The notes: a model not told the origin generated them from the sequence alone. DNA of 64,000 bases from Isoetes taiwanensis (GCA_021234155.1 JAJEKV010000690.1:1-64000), one strand, 5' to 3'. Positions 1 to 13,475 are shown, counted from the stretch's first letter. Numbers and translations: made by a program.

Positions 1-984
1 TGAAGATTTTCAAGACAACTTTAGTTGCATATTTCCAAAGCCATATGAATGCTACGCTTTGTTCAAGATGCATCAATGCAAGTTATAAAAACCATGGAGA
101 CATTATTGAAACAAGGTGCTTCGCACGGAGGGTTGCCCTCCATGGCCGGAGAGTGAAATGGCTTAAATCATAGTTCAAAGTCATGTTTAACTTAACTAAG
201 CATGTGGAAATCCATAACCCTGAACATTTGGAAACAAAATTCTCTGCAGCCAGCCGAACTACCTTTATCTTCCAAAATGCACTAAAGTGTTTGGCAACCT
301 GTAAAGTAAAGAACACACGAATTTCAAACCTGAATATAATGATACAGAATAAAGCTTTGCTGTTAGGCAAGCAGAAAGTATCCAACATAAATCGGCTCGT
401 GGAGCCGCAAAACACATCGAATATCTTATTGTTTATCGGGTCTTTGGAGCATCTTCACCAGAAAATATTAAGCAGATCAGGCTAAAAAGCTTTAGGCACA
501 TGCTTTTGCATTCTATTGTACAATTCAATGGATGCATCCCCTGTTTCAAATTGTTATTTGCCATAATGACGACAGTGCATGTATATACTGTAGGTCTTGT
601 AATTTTCTTATATGCCTCCGGGTTTGTCGTGATCCAAGCACATCCCTCGCTTAGATTTTGGTGGCCAAAACACATGAACTCTAACTCCATTTTTGAAGCT
701 TTTTCTTTGCAAGACTCGCCTCCCGCTTTAGGGTACCCAAAGTAATGTGCAAATGAGAAGATCAAGAATGTAAAAATCGAAGAAGGAAATGGGCTTACCG
801 CCGCAAAAGTCAAGAGCCCCATATTCTCGACCAAACCACGCCCAATCCTCCTGGGTTTATTCCTTCCCCAATCCATTATTTCCTAAAGAATTGAAGAGAA
901 GGGCATCAGAATCGTGGTTGCCCTTAAGGTCAAATCGCGATAGACATAATTTAGAAAGTCAGCGAATCATAGGCTTTTGAATCA
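1..984. repeat. Repeat family Z, copy 1
   Basis: This stretch is nearly the same as 26678-27630, in the same orientation, with scattered substitutions and a few short indels. The ORFs inside it are short, differ between the two copies and match no family I recognise, so I call no gene. At about 984 the similarity to copy 2 stops and the tail of repeat Y begins, whereas copy 2 runs into unrelated sequence. The left end lies outside the window. Confidence 0.85.
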
Positions 985-1170
985 TGACCGCTTAATTTAT
1001 TTGCCGGACATATATGGAAGAGGTTATCATTATGTTTATTCAATGCAATATGGCAATGTTAATTGTTTTCTCGCAAGTTTAGACTAAAGAACCACAAATA
1101 ATTTGTAAAATTTAGAAGCATTTGACTTTAAAAATCATATTTAAAGAGGATCTTGTTAAACGAAGGGCTT

Positions 1171-1201
<31 letters not shown>
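985..1201. repeat. Tail of repeat family Y with poly-T tract
   Basis: About 185 bases match the right end of Y (compare 30400-30585), followed by an uninterrupted T run at about 1170-1201. Other Y copies also carry a pyrimidine-rich tract here (22356-22400, 30580-30643), so the tract marks a conserved Y/X border. Confidence 0.75.
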
Positions 1202-1203
<2 letters not shown>

Positions 1204-3029
1204 CACACCAAATTTACCGGCCTACAGCCTTTCCTCGATTTCTAGCCTATCCACGCAGTAATTTCCATGTCATCAAAATTTGATGTGGGTTATTTTGCAC
1301 CATCAGATTCTACTTTTACAAATCTAAGGCCGTAAAAATTAGAAAATCGACAAAAAATGGGCACCGGAGATGGAAAGGGTCGAAATAACTTATTCTTCAT
1401 GCTATTGCATCATCGAGATTGTGCTATTGATTTCGCTTTGTGCTATTGATTTGGTTTCCTCGCTTCCCGAAAGAAGCATAGAGGTCGCATTCATTCCGTA
1501 AACGCCCTTTTTTTTTTTTTTGGCATGTGCTCGTGTTTTTCTTTTCCTTTCTCTTTATGAGGTCCGGTGATAGCGCCCGTACCATGGTGCTTTTAAACTC
1601 GACCGGGCTATATCAAGATTGCCCCGATGTTTTGCTTTCTTTCATGTTTATTTCTTCTCGCTTAACTAAATGCAGATTTGATGGCTTCGTGAGTTGAATG
1701 GGATACTTGACGCTCATTGTTGCCGTAAGCATTTGAAGGCAAAGGTATAACATGGTAACAACCGCTTCTATAATTTGACCTCGATTCTTCTTCCGTTTCT
1801 TTATCAGATCCGGGAACCGCCTTTGAGGTTTCCCAAAACAATCTATCGGATGCTAGATTCAATAAATAATGCAAAATTTAGATGTAATGCCATTAAATGG
1901 TATCTAAAGTTTAATTGTAAAAGACTCAGAGCAAGGATGCTATCACTTTGTGGTTGAGCAGGAAAATAGTTAAAAAAGAAAGAATAGAATCTTGAATTCT
2001 AATCTTCTCGAGCCATTCCATATTTTATTTTTCGATCCATCCATCGCCCGATTTTCGGGCTTATTTTCACCGGAGTCCATATCACTTTCCTTCCTCAAGA
2101 AACTCCATTTTTTTTCGGGAAGAGATACACTATGGGAGTGGATGTGAGCCGTAATAAAAGTGTGATTGCCTTCTTGGATAGTGTGTGGTTGTCGAGATGG
2201 TTGGCATAGATTGATCAAGTAATGAAACCATCATCCATCGCTATTGTTTGCATATGAAGCGTGCTCGCTAAGAAGCTTTTATAGAGGCTGATATGTTTTG
2301 TGTGATATCTCACCAGATTATCAAGATGGAAAATATGAATACCATGTCGTACTTTTCTTCATATAGGAGATCCTTATGGTTAATTTAATGGTTTGTAGTT
2401 CTCGTTAGTTTGGCCAAGTTGTTTGAGACAATCTCACCGACACTTATGCTTGGTTTGATACTATAGCTTTCACAAGTTTGGCAAGGATTTCCAACTAAGA
2501 TTATCTTGTGTAAGTATTCTCAGACTTAGATGGTAGATAATAGAAGTAGATAATGAATTTAATTCCTTGAAGACGCATAATCTAGTGGCTTATAGAGAAC
2601 TTGATGTTCTAAAAACAAGTTGTGCTACTAAGGATGCTTACATTTGGAGCTTCGGTTGTTAAACCGGTGTTGTACATGTTTATAGGTGTTAACATCGATT
2701 TCATTGGTATTCAAGTGTCTAATAAAAAATTTTATTGAAGATATTGAGTTTGTGTTAAGGTATGCCATGTCGCTTTTTTGGTTTTTGGTTTGTCGGATTT
2801 TGTCGCCCTTATTATTTTGATCAAACCGTACTTATTTCGATTACAAGAAGATAGATTGTGGTGCTATGGTCAGCCTTATGTACAAGAATTCTCTCGCAGA
2901 AAGTTCCAGAACACATGCAAGAAACAGAGAAATATAGGTAGGTCTCATACTATTAGCGCTTTATAAACCGAGCAAGACGTAATTAAAAACAGCTTTTTAT
3001 GCTATAGGTTCTTGTAAACCTTACAATAT
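1202..3029. other. No gene seen
   Basis: AT-rich sequence with only short, unconvincing ORFs on either strand. I see no second copy of it in the window, no RNA gene and no recognisable protein motif. Confidence 0.5.
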
Positions 3030-3617
3030 CAAGACAAAGACACTACCAAAGCCACATAAATCCCACATTGAACGAGGCCCGCAATGCTACCCAAGGCACT
3101 CCACTTGCCCATGAAAAGGCGCAGCACTCATTGCCTCCATTCGCACAAAGGGCACATCATCTTCAAATTGAGACGGGCGATGGATTGGTGAGCCACGCCA
3201 GACGTGCCTCGCCAATGCCGCCAAATGGGAGTCATTGAGGATGAATCTCATACCCTTCAAAGTTGCCCAAAGATATGATCAAATTCCTCGACGCTTATGC
3301 CGAAGCTGGTCGCCCGCCAACCGCTACATGTGACATTGAGCACAAAGATCCCAGACGGGTGCTAGGATCATACCTTCGTGAGGTTATGGACATGCGAGAT
3401 CAGCTATGTCCCGGGGCACACACTTGACTTGTATATATACATTGATGTATACTTGTACGCTTTGATAAAGATTCTTATTATCGCCACGTTTTTCCTCAAA
3501 ACCCTTCGGGGGGGTTTTTTAACCCGACAAGAATAAGTTTGTTGCGCCCTTATGGGTCCCATAGGCCGATTGGCCTCAAGTGGGACTATAAAAAATCATT
3601 CTCATTCTCATTCAATA
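3030..3617 (+). mobile_element. 5'-truncated LINE, 3' end only
   Basis: This is a plus-strand copy of the 3' part of the LINE that lies on the minus strand at 16597-20130; compare 3060-3600 with the reverse complement of 16610-17150. It keeps the C-terminal coding end and the 3' untranslated region and finishes in a short TCATTC repeat at about 3585-3606, as the longer copy does on its own strand. 5' truncation is the usual product of target-primed reverse transcription. The reading frame is broken. Confidence 0.75.
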
Positions 3618-6477
3618 ACAACAATATCAAGATAATCGTGCCTTATAATAACGCCATCACCTGAAATGGTTAAGAGGTTCCCCTTCCCTTTGAAGATTAC
3701 CTAGCCAGAAGGATCTAGACAAAAGTGTGATACACCAAATCCTCGATTCACCTAGTTTCAGATAGATCCCCTTTCAAGAAAGAAATTTAGCATGCGTGGC
3801 TAAAAAATACTATTTTTAAGGTGTTCTCCAAGCCGCAGCCCAAATCTCATTTAGTAGGATACCTTTTTTATTGGAATGACTAACCTTTCACTTAATTAAC
3901 CGCTTTGCAATTCATAGAGAGTTAAAGATTTTATGTTCTTAGTCCAAGAATTTCGCTTTTGATTAATCCCCGACCGAACCGATCTATACTCGTGAGAAAA
4001 CAACAATGAGGTTTGAAGCCCAAGACAACCTTTTTAAGGACACTACTAAGTCTTCTTTGAAGAAAATACTTGCTCTTCCTAGCCATCACTTGTCGAACCC
4101 ACTTTAACACAAATGATTTCTGCCGCATGTATAGTTTAACCGAGCTCAAGATTAAAATGAGAACTGTTTGATTTCACCGCTATTTTTTTTCTCGGCTGCT
4201 TCAAATAGCCCTTAAGGCAAGATGCCAAAGCATATGTTATTCTACGTGATGATGACCGTATCGCTTCTTTCTATCCCCGTTTCATTTGCTCAATCCACAT
4301 TTGCTCATTGCCTTCTCCAAATTGTGACATTATTTATGCTCATCCGCATTTAAGATACCGCTATTATAATTCATCCTATTTCAAAACATAGTTAAATAAG
4401 CTTGACAAATGATTCCCCTGATTACCCGGTCATCGTTTGTACCGCTTTGACAAGAACATAATAATATACTTTATGCAGCTTTTATCTTTTTCCCTTTCTT
4501 CCACTTCATCGATGTAGGCTACACGCAATGAAGGATACCGCACTGAAGCCGATGATAAATAGATGCATGAGAGTAGGTTACTTTGTTTCACATGAGATGG
4601 TTAATTGCTCATGAGCATGAGAATGTGGCCCGCAAGAGGGTCCAAAGGTTCGCTCGTTGTCCATAGATTTGGCAAGCCGCAACATATGAAAATTTAATGT
4701 CAACTATTACATTTAGCTTTGCCCAAAATGTGTCTTGAAGACTATTTGATTCAAGCTTCTTAGGTGAAGAGATTGTTGGAACTTGTTTTGAATCGTGTTC
4801 AACCCCCGTAATCATAACTCGACTATTGACAATTAGATGGTCGCTTTGAAACAAAAATGGGTTTCTTTTTCCCCATTTCCACCATCACGCAAAAACAACA
4901 TGCAAGATATAGTGGGAGATAACTAGAGTTATCTAGGTCCTGAAACCAAAACTTGCATATTTGCGCTTAAATATAAGATGCAGCAGATTATTTAATTTCA
5001 TTAGCAAGATGTTCTTATAAGTTCAATCATTATGTAAGGGGAAATAAAAGGGTCTCAATAACATAAAACTGAATTCCTAAATATAGATTAATGTCTTCTT
5101 ATAAAAAGCGTGTATCATGACCTGACCTGTATACTAATGATTTGCAATATTTGCTCACAACTGCTACATTATAATATTTTGCATTTGCAAAAGACTACAT
5201 TATAATATCATGTTGTTGCAAAAGGCTGTTACGTTTAGGGAATATATAATGAATAGCTAGGTTTTTATATTTTACAGTTCTTTGCTTTCTAGATAGCTTA
5301 TGACTTGGAGAGGATACACTTTTAATTGTTTGGGTGATCAGCCCCAAGAGAGTTTTGTTGGAGATTGATATAGATAAGTCAAGATCTCTAGTGGTAGTCT
5401 CAAGGCTTTTACCATTTTGTTAAAGGTTCACATTTCTAGGCATGTTAGAAGCATGTAAAAGGGATGAAGCCGTGATGGAGGGGAGGTACATCCATTGCCA
5501 TGTCATGGAAAGCATGCTTTGATTTGACCAAGTTGTAGGAAATGCGGTTACTGATGTATATCATGTGCGAAAGTTTCAAGGTAGGATTTGGGCAGTTTTG
5601 GGCATTGCTAGATAGAGATGTAATGTCATGGAGTACGATATTTGTTCGACAACTTAAATTTATTTCCTAATCATTGTTATTTTTCAATGCTTCCCGTGAA
5701 TGTCGCTTTGGCCTTAAATAATGTGAAGGGCCTATTTCGTAATCACTTATATGACATTAATGTTTTGGTAATGTTGATGTGATGCTAGCAATTTTGAGTA
5801 GACATTCATGAGCTTGTAAATTTGGCCTTGTGGAACATTGAAGAAGCCCTTAAAAAAAAAAGCAACAAAAGACTAAAAGAAATTAAATTAGGAAAAAAAT
5901 CTAAACATACCTCTCAAGTTCAAAAAAATACTCTAAATTATCCAAAAACATAGTATTTAGCTCAAATGGCAATATTAATTAAATGAACAACTTCAATAAA
6001 CGTAAGTTGTGAATCTTGATTGCAAAGAAAAATAAAAAAAAAAGCCATGAACTTAGATTTAGATGAATTTGAGGTTGTTAGGAAAATTTTACCTAATCTA
6101 CAATGTTTCTAAAGACAACTTTCGAACTTGAGGAGCCTCAAAAACTATATCACCATTCTACATTTGAAGCGTATTTGCAAACTTCAAGGGTATTATAGAT
6201 GGAACTTGGCCATTAGATGTCTCAGAATGTGTCATCTCATAGAGCGAAAGCAATATAAATGACTTAAATATCATTTAGAAGTGTTCCACATCTACAAATG
6301 GTAATAAGACTTGTTGAATCAACCTTATCGATCATTAACAATGGTCTTATATAGTGCAATGTCATTGTAAGTCTAATCACACTAATCGTGAAAAAGCCTA
6401 ACAAAATTCGGGTCTTGCCTACACCACGCCTTCCGTGTGCCTTTTGCTAGTTTCCTTTTTTTTGGTTTGTGTTAAAT
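3618..6477. other. No gene seen; AT-rich
   Basis: AT-rich single-copy-looking sequence. The ORFs (for example minus 3931-4149 and 4609-4854) are short and match nothing I know. Confidence 0.5.
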
Positions 6478-7597
6478 CCTTTAGCTATTGTTAACACATT
6501 GAATAGAATAGAATAGAATAGAGGAAACATTGTACCTCATTAGAGGAAGTAGAAGTATTGGTGATGGTACAATTAATGATGAATGTATATGTGATATTTA
6601 TCCTTAGTTGAAATGGGTCAACATTGGTAAAACATGTTAATGGTAATCTAAAAAGGAAAAAGAATGGACGGTAAAAAAATGTGTGAAGTCACCGGAATTG
6701 ATGGCGAGAAATGGTGGAAGACGGCTCTAAAAGACGGTGCCTCCCCCAAAAATTGTTGATGGATTCGCGGACTTTGAAGGCTACCGCAATATGCAAGCAA
6801 AGATTTATCAAGGTAAAATGGTCTTAAATAAACTCTAACTCTAAAAATATGAGCTACGATTTTGGTAGCCGTGAATTAGAGGAAGAAGAAGCCGTAATAT
6901 GAAAGGAATGTGGAATTAATGGTGTCTTAGACCGCCTCCTTGGAGAAACTATATAGGGATAAAAGGGCAGAGACAGAGCTATGACACTAAGCTTTAATTT
7001 TAGGAAGGCAGCTCCAGATTTGCTACCAAAAACAGAGCTTATTCTAATAATAAACCATCCGGGTATTATAGAAGTGGAGCAAAAGAAATACTCGTTGAGA
7101 AGATTGCTAGAAGAACTTGGTTATAAACAAGGTGAGCCAACATTAATTTATAATCGACAAAGATGAGTTGCATTAGAATTGTTAAAACCCCCGCATAAAC
7201 ATGAGAGAACTAAGCATATAGAACTTGATGCACACTTTATCGAGATGTAGCGTAAAAAAGAGATATATTCGAATGGGTTATATGAACACGTGATCCAAGA
7301 GATTGCGCATATATTCACAAATGCATTGGTGGAGAACTAAGGGTGACTATGGAAAGCTAAACCTATGGTTAATGGTGTTCAAATGTTGATAAGTTAAAAA
7401 TGGCCTATATATTGAATTTGGAAAGAGGTCGGTGCAATAAAAAAGGAGGCAACTATGCTGGGAAAAGTTAGCAACCTTCTAGGTCCATGGAGGCATGAGA
7501 CACGATGTCCCAATAGGTCGAGATCAGGCCAAAGCGGTCGGATCCGATCCTATAAACTTAAGATGTAATTAGTAAGTTGGCACCGGGTCCGTGAATT
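6478..7597 (+). pseudogene. Repeat X copy 1 with decayed chimeric copia RNase H ORF
   Basis: X begins with a stretch containing a TAGAA microsatellite (6501-6522). It then carries the remains of an ORF that starts MSYDFGS (about 6849), is acidic and then Arg/Gly/Ser-rich, and joins in frame a copia RNase H tail (about 7080-7340) ending TKALVEN or its equivalent. Compared with copy 2 (9022-9516), this copy has several frame breaks. Many changes sit on CAG or CTG triplets. The repeat ends at GAATTCATTT (about 7597), where it meets Y. Confidence 0.7.
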
Positions 7598-8700
7598 CAT
7601 TTGCCACTATAGACTTCCTATGTTTTATTTGAACATTGGTGAAAAATTAGAGAAGTGCATTTGACTAGGAAGTTTTTTTGTCATCACAAATTGGCATGTC
7701 GTTGATCAAGAAACATATGGAAAAACAACTAAAATGCTTCTTTCCTTTGGGGTCACCGAACCAATCAATTTATTAGAAAATTATATTCGTAGTTTTTAAC
7801 AAAGAGTCATCATTGAATTCGGCCTCTAAGAAGATTGCTTACATTTTCTTCCCCGGCTTAATTTCTTTTCGTGATCAAAGGAAACAAACTATTCTTGGTC
7901 CCCACCCTATTATGAAGCTCTTATTTTATATGGCAACTCAGAATCCACGTAAGGGTCCACCTACAATGCAAGAGACCCCAATAGTTAACATGTGGTTTCT
8001 TGTGTGTAACAAACTCTTAAACAAATGCATTGACCTTATGCTACAAATGTTCCACTCTCTAAGTCATTTAATCGGGCCTTATAATGCTAATAAGTTCCTT
8101 GAGTTTTCTATTATATAAAAGCATTGTCAAGTAGGAGTTCGCTGCAAGCATTGAGTAGTTGTGGAAATATATGGGGAAGATCCTACATTACTCGGGCCGC
8201 AGAAGTGGGATTTTCCCTATAGTAAGTGACCAAGAAAATGTTGAACGATTCCATGATGAGTACTCAACTTGTTTCATTTATTCGTTGTCCGATAGTGGTT
8301 TCTTATTTTTTCCTAATCTTCGTGGTCGATGGAATTACGTTGTGTTGTAATTTCATATGTAAGCTATTTCCAAGTCCCCGGGCAAGTACACATCCCGGTC
8401 TTACTTTAAGGTCGGCTCATTCCATTCCCTCGCAATGTTTATGTCACATGTAATCATTTGCCCCTTCAATATTGTGGTTTCATCACAAGAATTATCAAGC
8501 CTCAAAAATACTCACCACCCATTATGGAACCCTAGAGACCTATCCAAAATACATGGTCGTTTTAATTTATTTGCTGGACATATATGGAAGAGGTTATCAT
8601 TATGTTTATTGAATGCAATATGGCAATCTTAATTGGTTTCTGCGTTCAGACTAAATAACCACAGTCAAATTGTAAATTTTAGAAGCATATTAAACGTAAT
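7598..8700 (+). repeat. Repeat family Y, copy 1
   Basis: The stretch matches 29203-30600 and parts of 13476-16596 and 20530-22380. It begins abruptly at GCCACTATAG, which lies inside longer Y copies (15500, 21310), so it is left-truncated. The same truncation point fused to the same end of X occurs at about 29203. Short ORFs recur between copies but with frame breaks, and no protein family is recognisable. Confidence 0.75.
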
Positions 8701-9021
8701 GCGCCTTGTTATTGAATATGCATTTAGGAAACATTGTACCTCATTAGAGGAAGTAGAAGTATTGATGATGGTACAATTAATGATGAATGTATACCTGATA
8801 TTTATCCTTAGTTGAAATGGGTCAACATTGGTAAAACATAATCTAAAAGAAAAAAAGAATGGACGGGTAAAAAAATGTATGGAAGTCACCGGAATTGATG
8901 GCAGAGAAATGGTGGAAGAGACGGGTGCCTCCCCAAAAATTGTTGAAGGATTCGTGACCTAGAAGACTACTGCATTATGCAGGCGGCATTTAGGTCTTAA
9001 ATAAACTCTAACCCTAAAACG

Positions 9022-9516
9022 ATGAGCTACGATTTTGGTAGCCAGGAATCACAGGAAGAAGAAGCGCCAGAATATGAAACGAACAGGGAATGAATCTGGT
9101 GTCTTAGATCAGTTTAGTTGGAGAAACTAGATATGGATAGAATGGGCAGAGACAGGAGCTATGATACTAAGCGTAATTTTGCTGAAGGCAGCTCCGGATT
9201 TGCTACCAAAAGAGAAGCTTATTCTAATATGAAACCATCTGGATATTATGGAAGTGGAGCAAAAGAAATAGTCTGGTTGAGAAGATTGCTAGAAGAACTT
9301 GGTTATAAACAAGGTGAGACAACATTAATTTACACTAACAGCATGAGTTGCATTGCAATTGTTAAAAACCCTGTACAGCATGAGAGAACTAAGCATGTAG
9401 AACTTGATGTACACTTTATCAGAGATGTAGCAGAAAAGAGATATATTCGAATGGGTTATATCAACACAGATCTGCAGATTGCAGACATATTCACAAAGGC
9501 ATTGGTGGAGAACTAA
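9022..9516 (+). CDS. Chimeric ORF: unknown N-part fused to Ty1/copia RNase H tail
   Basis: The open part is 9118-9516. An in-frame ATG lies at 9022, but two stops interrupt the first 30 codons in this copy. The first part is hydrophilic (Asp/Arg, then Gly/Ser/Lys-rich). From KEIVWLRRLLEELG onward it is the C-terminal part of a copia RNase H: an IYTNSMSCIAI segment (usually TDS), the NPVQHERTKHVELDVHFIRD block and the terminal IADIFTKAL motif. The RNase H domain starts in the middle, so the enzyme would be inactive. The same fusion point recurs at about 6981, 25962, 28544 and 30960, so the fusion came before amplification. The flanking X repeat runs from about 8700 to 9545. Confidence 0.65.
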
Positions 9517-9545
9517 GGGTGACTATGGAAAGCTAAACCTATGGT

Positions 9546-12500
9546 TGTCATGAGATGAATCTAATATAATGTGACAAAGCAAAAACTCTTGTAAAAGAGA
9601 ATTGAACCAAAGGCACACATTCTTAAATCATGTAGCCAAAATTATGCAGAGGTGTCTGCAGGTTAAACTTTCAGATACCAATTTATTGGAGTCTTTGATA
9701 GATTGTGCAAGGGCAATATCATTGGGAACTCAGTTAAGGTCAGAGAAATGGCATCATCTACAGCTCAAAGGCTGGCATTTTATTTTAAGAGGCTCTGTGG
9801 TTCGAATTTCTTCACTTGGATTGGAGGAGCATTTTCAGATTACTATGCAATGCCTTCAGTACAAGATTTTCAACTAGGCAGCATTTTCAACAGGGCATGC
9901 TCAAACGTTAGCTGGCCTTTGAGAAAACTCCATACCTCAAGTTGAGAAATGCCAATCAAGTAATTTTGAATGCATGCAAAGGTCTTCTTTAATTGATGAG
10001 CTAATCACTTTGCCAGAGTCTCCTCTATTTAAATTAACAGGAGTCCGCTGCAGCTTAATCTCCAAGAAGATGAAGTTCTGATTGTGAATTGCGTTTTTTG
10101 ACATCATAACCTCATTGATGAAAGCGCTTAGAAAGCTCTGGCTCTGGCTCAGTAGTATGAACCTAACGATTTATCTTAAAATTTTGAATATTGACCATGC
10201 ACCGTTTTCATGTCTAGATTTCTTGAATCCTTGGTTTATCATGTCATGATCATTGATTCATATGGTCATTGCTTCCCACAAGATCATCCAGAGATACGAG
10301 AACCAGCAAGATAAGCATTGTAGAAAGATTTTGAATGCCCCATCACTTGCCAGGGATTGGAAAGAGTAGAGGGACAGAAAATTATAAGCAGTCTCGCCTC
10401 ATGGAAGGACAGAGAAGGCAGGATTTAAGGTAATGCCATTAGATCCAGAAGTGTTCAGCAAATTTTAAGAATATTTAACATCTTATCACAAGGAATCCAA
10501 ATTGAAAATGGATGGAGGATGGATGCAGTGCATATTCTGCCTGGTGCCCACAATGTAAATATTACATTGCATGCTTTTATATAACTACTATACCACCATT
10601 ATATAAGTTGTATATGTGGGTGATTATGATGTAAAGGCTTGATCAACCATTTTGATAGATGCACAACCCTCCATCTGCCTACGGGCAGTAATTCAGTAGA
10701 GTACATATGCTTGCTTTACTAACATCCATGCGTCTTTTTACAGGGTCATGCTGTATCAAAAATAGTTCCTTTACCATAATAATCATTGACGAGTATGAGA
10801 CAACAAATTATCTTCTTCTAATTTACTCACATCTCCTCTCCTAGGTGGTAAACACAATGAGTCATCTGGTGAGCAATCTGGTGTTGCTGGTGTGCTGCAA
10901 AACTTGAATTCTAAGGAGTCATGTCGCTGCATGAATAACCAAGCTGTAACCCTCCAAGCATCATAGAACTTGTTTTCAGTTTCTTTTCCATAAACATCAC
11001 AACTTGATCTTTCCGCCATAGCCGAAACCATCTACAATACTTTCTCATCTTTGCGCCAGTTTTCTTTAACTCTCACATATATCTGCATATAAGAAATGCA
11101 ATAATTATAGAAAGTCTCTTATACTATAGTACACAACACTGTCTCTTATACTATGTGCACGAGCTGCAGGTCTTCAATGCACGCCCAGCCTACAGCCCAG
11201 CATAAATTTATCAAGCTTTGTAGGAGTAATTGTTTTGTTATAAGAAAGTTTAACTTTGAAATCTTTTGCAGACTTGTAGTATTATCTCATATTAGAGGTA
11301 CCAATCGATTGGAAGCCAAATTCATGTGTCTTCAGAAAAGCCTAGATCCTTAGCCCAAGTAATCAGGTATAGATGCAAGGTATGATCCAGCTCTAGCTTC
11401 ATTGCATCATAGGCCTAAGCTGTCTAGGGAAGAAAGGCAATAATAACAGATCCTATTTCGCACCAATGTTTGAATCTTCAACAATCAATTCTTTTGTGTT
11501 ATAGTCTAGTTGCCTCTGCCATCCAAGCAGGCATAGACACCGTGAATGTCTGAGGCCTCTTGGAGGATGCAGGACCTCAACACGAAGATCCAGATAATGG
11601 TCCTCTCCAAGCTGAGATTCCCTTTCTCCTATGCACATTACCAAGACATCCTATCTTCGAATTCAGTGCATCAACCACAGCCATGTATTGTGAAATTCAC
11701 AGTGGTAGATGCAGTGATAAGAGGTGCCATACTCCATCAATGAGTAACGTTGAAAGGCACCTCATTGTATGTGGACTATATGGACTATGACCTCACTCAC
11801 TACAGCAGGACTCTCATCGATTAGAGCTTACTCACATGAGGAACTTTTAGAAACACTGGTGGTGCTGCTACGTTTGTCCAAGAAAATGTACGAACTCTCC
11901 GTCCACCTAACTATATTGTAGCAGACGTGTAAAAAGAGCAGTTAGACCTTCTGCTGCTGCAGCAAATGCCAACACAACAGCTCCTTAGGCAAGTGTTGCT
12001 ACCGTTCCTGATGCAATTACTATTGTTACTACTGTTGCAATCCCTCAAGGTGCTATTGTCGCCTCATGCAACCCATCAGGATGCTATTGCTGCTCCTACA
12101 ACCACTTGGAGGTCCTGCTACCACTGCTATAAACCATTAGAATGCTACTATTGCAACTGCAACTGCACATGCTACCACCTCCAAATAGAGAATGCGCCTG
12201 CATATAGTTTTCAAGAATTGTAGAGGCTTTCATAATATAAGGATAGCTTGAACTCCATAGTGTGAAGTCCCATGGAGTCACTGCTCGGGCAAGAGAGAAT
12301 ATGGAGGAATAGCTTGGTACTATAGGACCTAATTGACACCTTCAGTTTTTCGTCACAGACAAATATAATTGTTACATGTGGATACGTGCAGAAGGATTGA
12401 TGAACTTAACAAAGGAGCTTTTATTAATGCACGCAAATATATAGAATGGCATGGATATTTGGACTCCTGTGATTGCTGGGAACACCGAGAACGGACATTG

Positions 12501-13475
12501 CAATGTGGCTAAAGTCACATTTTTGAGCATTTTGAAAGCATATACAAGCATTGGGACATAGAACTGAACAAAAACTTCTTGAATAAAATGTATTCCTTGA
12601 AAATGAAGAAGATACAATAGCTTCTAGAATACTAGTTAGAATCAACTAATTGAATGAAGTGTTGTGACTGTGGCTTAGAATGACATGCGTTAGCAAAAGG
12701 TGACTCATCATGCAGAGTCACGTAGCCATGTGGAGAATCCTCTAATATCTCCTCCTCCGTGACTAGCGTGAATGGAGAAAATAACAATAAAAAACAACAA
12801 AAACAAAGGGATGCCACGCCCTTCAAATGATTACGACAATGAGCACAACTTAGCCAAGTAGCAAATCAACTTATCGTTGACAATCAACCAAATAGCAAAT
12901 CAACTTATCTTCACATAGGTAACTATAAAACTACTAGATCTCTTTGACCTGTCTCCTTGCCAAGAAAATTTCTTTATCTGTTTTCCAAGCACGAGCCACC
13001 ATAACTTATTATGCAAAACAGAAATTCCATGTCCTGAAATTTCCACTCAAGAAATATCTCTCCCCTTAAGATACCCAATTCGCTTCTTTAAATCAACATG
13101 ATATTGGCTCACCTTCCTTCGCCATCTCTCTCAATTGCCCTTGCACTTCCCAGCTATGGTGGCATGTCGAAAATGAGATGGAAATGATGCTTTTTTGTTC
13201 GTCACATTTCAAAGTGGAGTTTCCTCTCGCTATCAAAATGCAAATCTTTTTCGAGGAAAGTTGTCGAGGCAAGCTTGAGATACCGAAATGAAGCAAACAA
13301 ATTCCATAGAGACAAAACCGCAAAGCCGACAAAACCGGATGTTCGCTAACAATATCCCCGCCACATATTCCAACTTCATCACTACTGAGAGGTAATATTA
13401 TATTCTATTAAATAAATATCCCACGGGTAGATCTAATAAAAAATTTGTCGATATAAATGCAATAAACTTGAAAAT
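9546..13475. other. Mostly non-coding, single-copy-looking segment
   Basis: After X copy 2 diverges from its relatives there are about 3.9 kb with no second copy in the window. A CTG/TTG-rich low-complexity stretch lies at about 11950-12200 and gives Leu-, Gln- or Ala-rich translations by frame, so ORFs there are not trustworthy. Apart from the weak candidate at 10783-11031 I see no gene. Confidence 0.45.
10783..11031 (-). CDS. Possible exon or gene fragment, unknown
   Basis: An 82-codon minus-strand frame of balanced composition with motif-like stretches (FYDAWRVTAWLF, LCLPPRRGDVSKLEEDN). It is too short to be decisive and has no neighbour that supports it. It could be one exon of a decayed gene or a chance ORF. 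I do not recognise it. Confidence 0.2.
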   Translation of the reverse strand: MVSAMAERSSCDVYGKETENKFYDAWRVTAWLFMQRHDSLEFKFCSTPATPDCSPDDSLCLPPRRGDVSKLEEDNLLSHTRQ

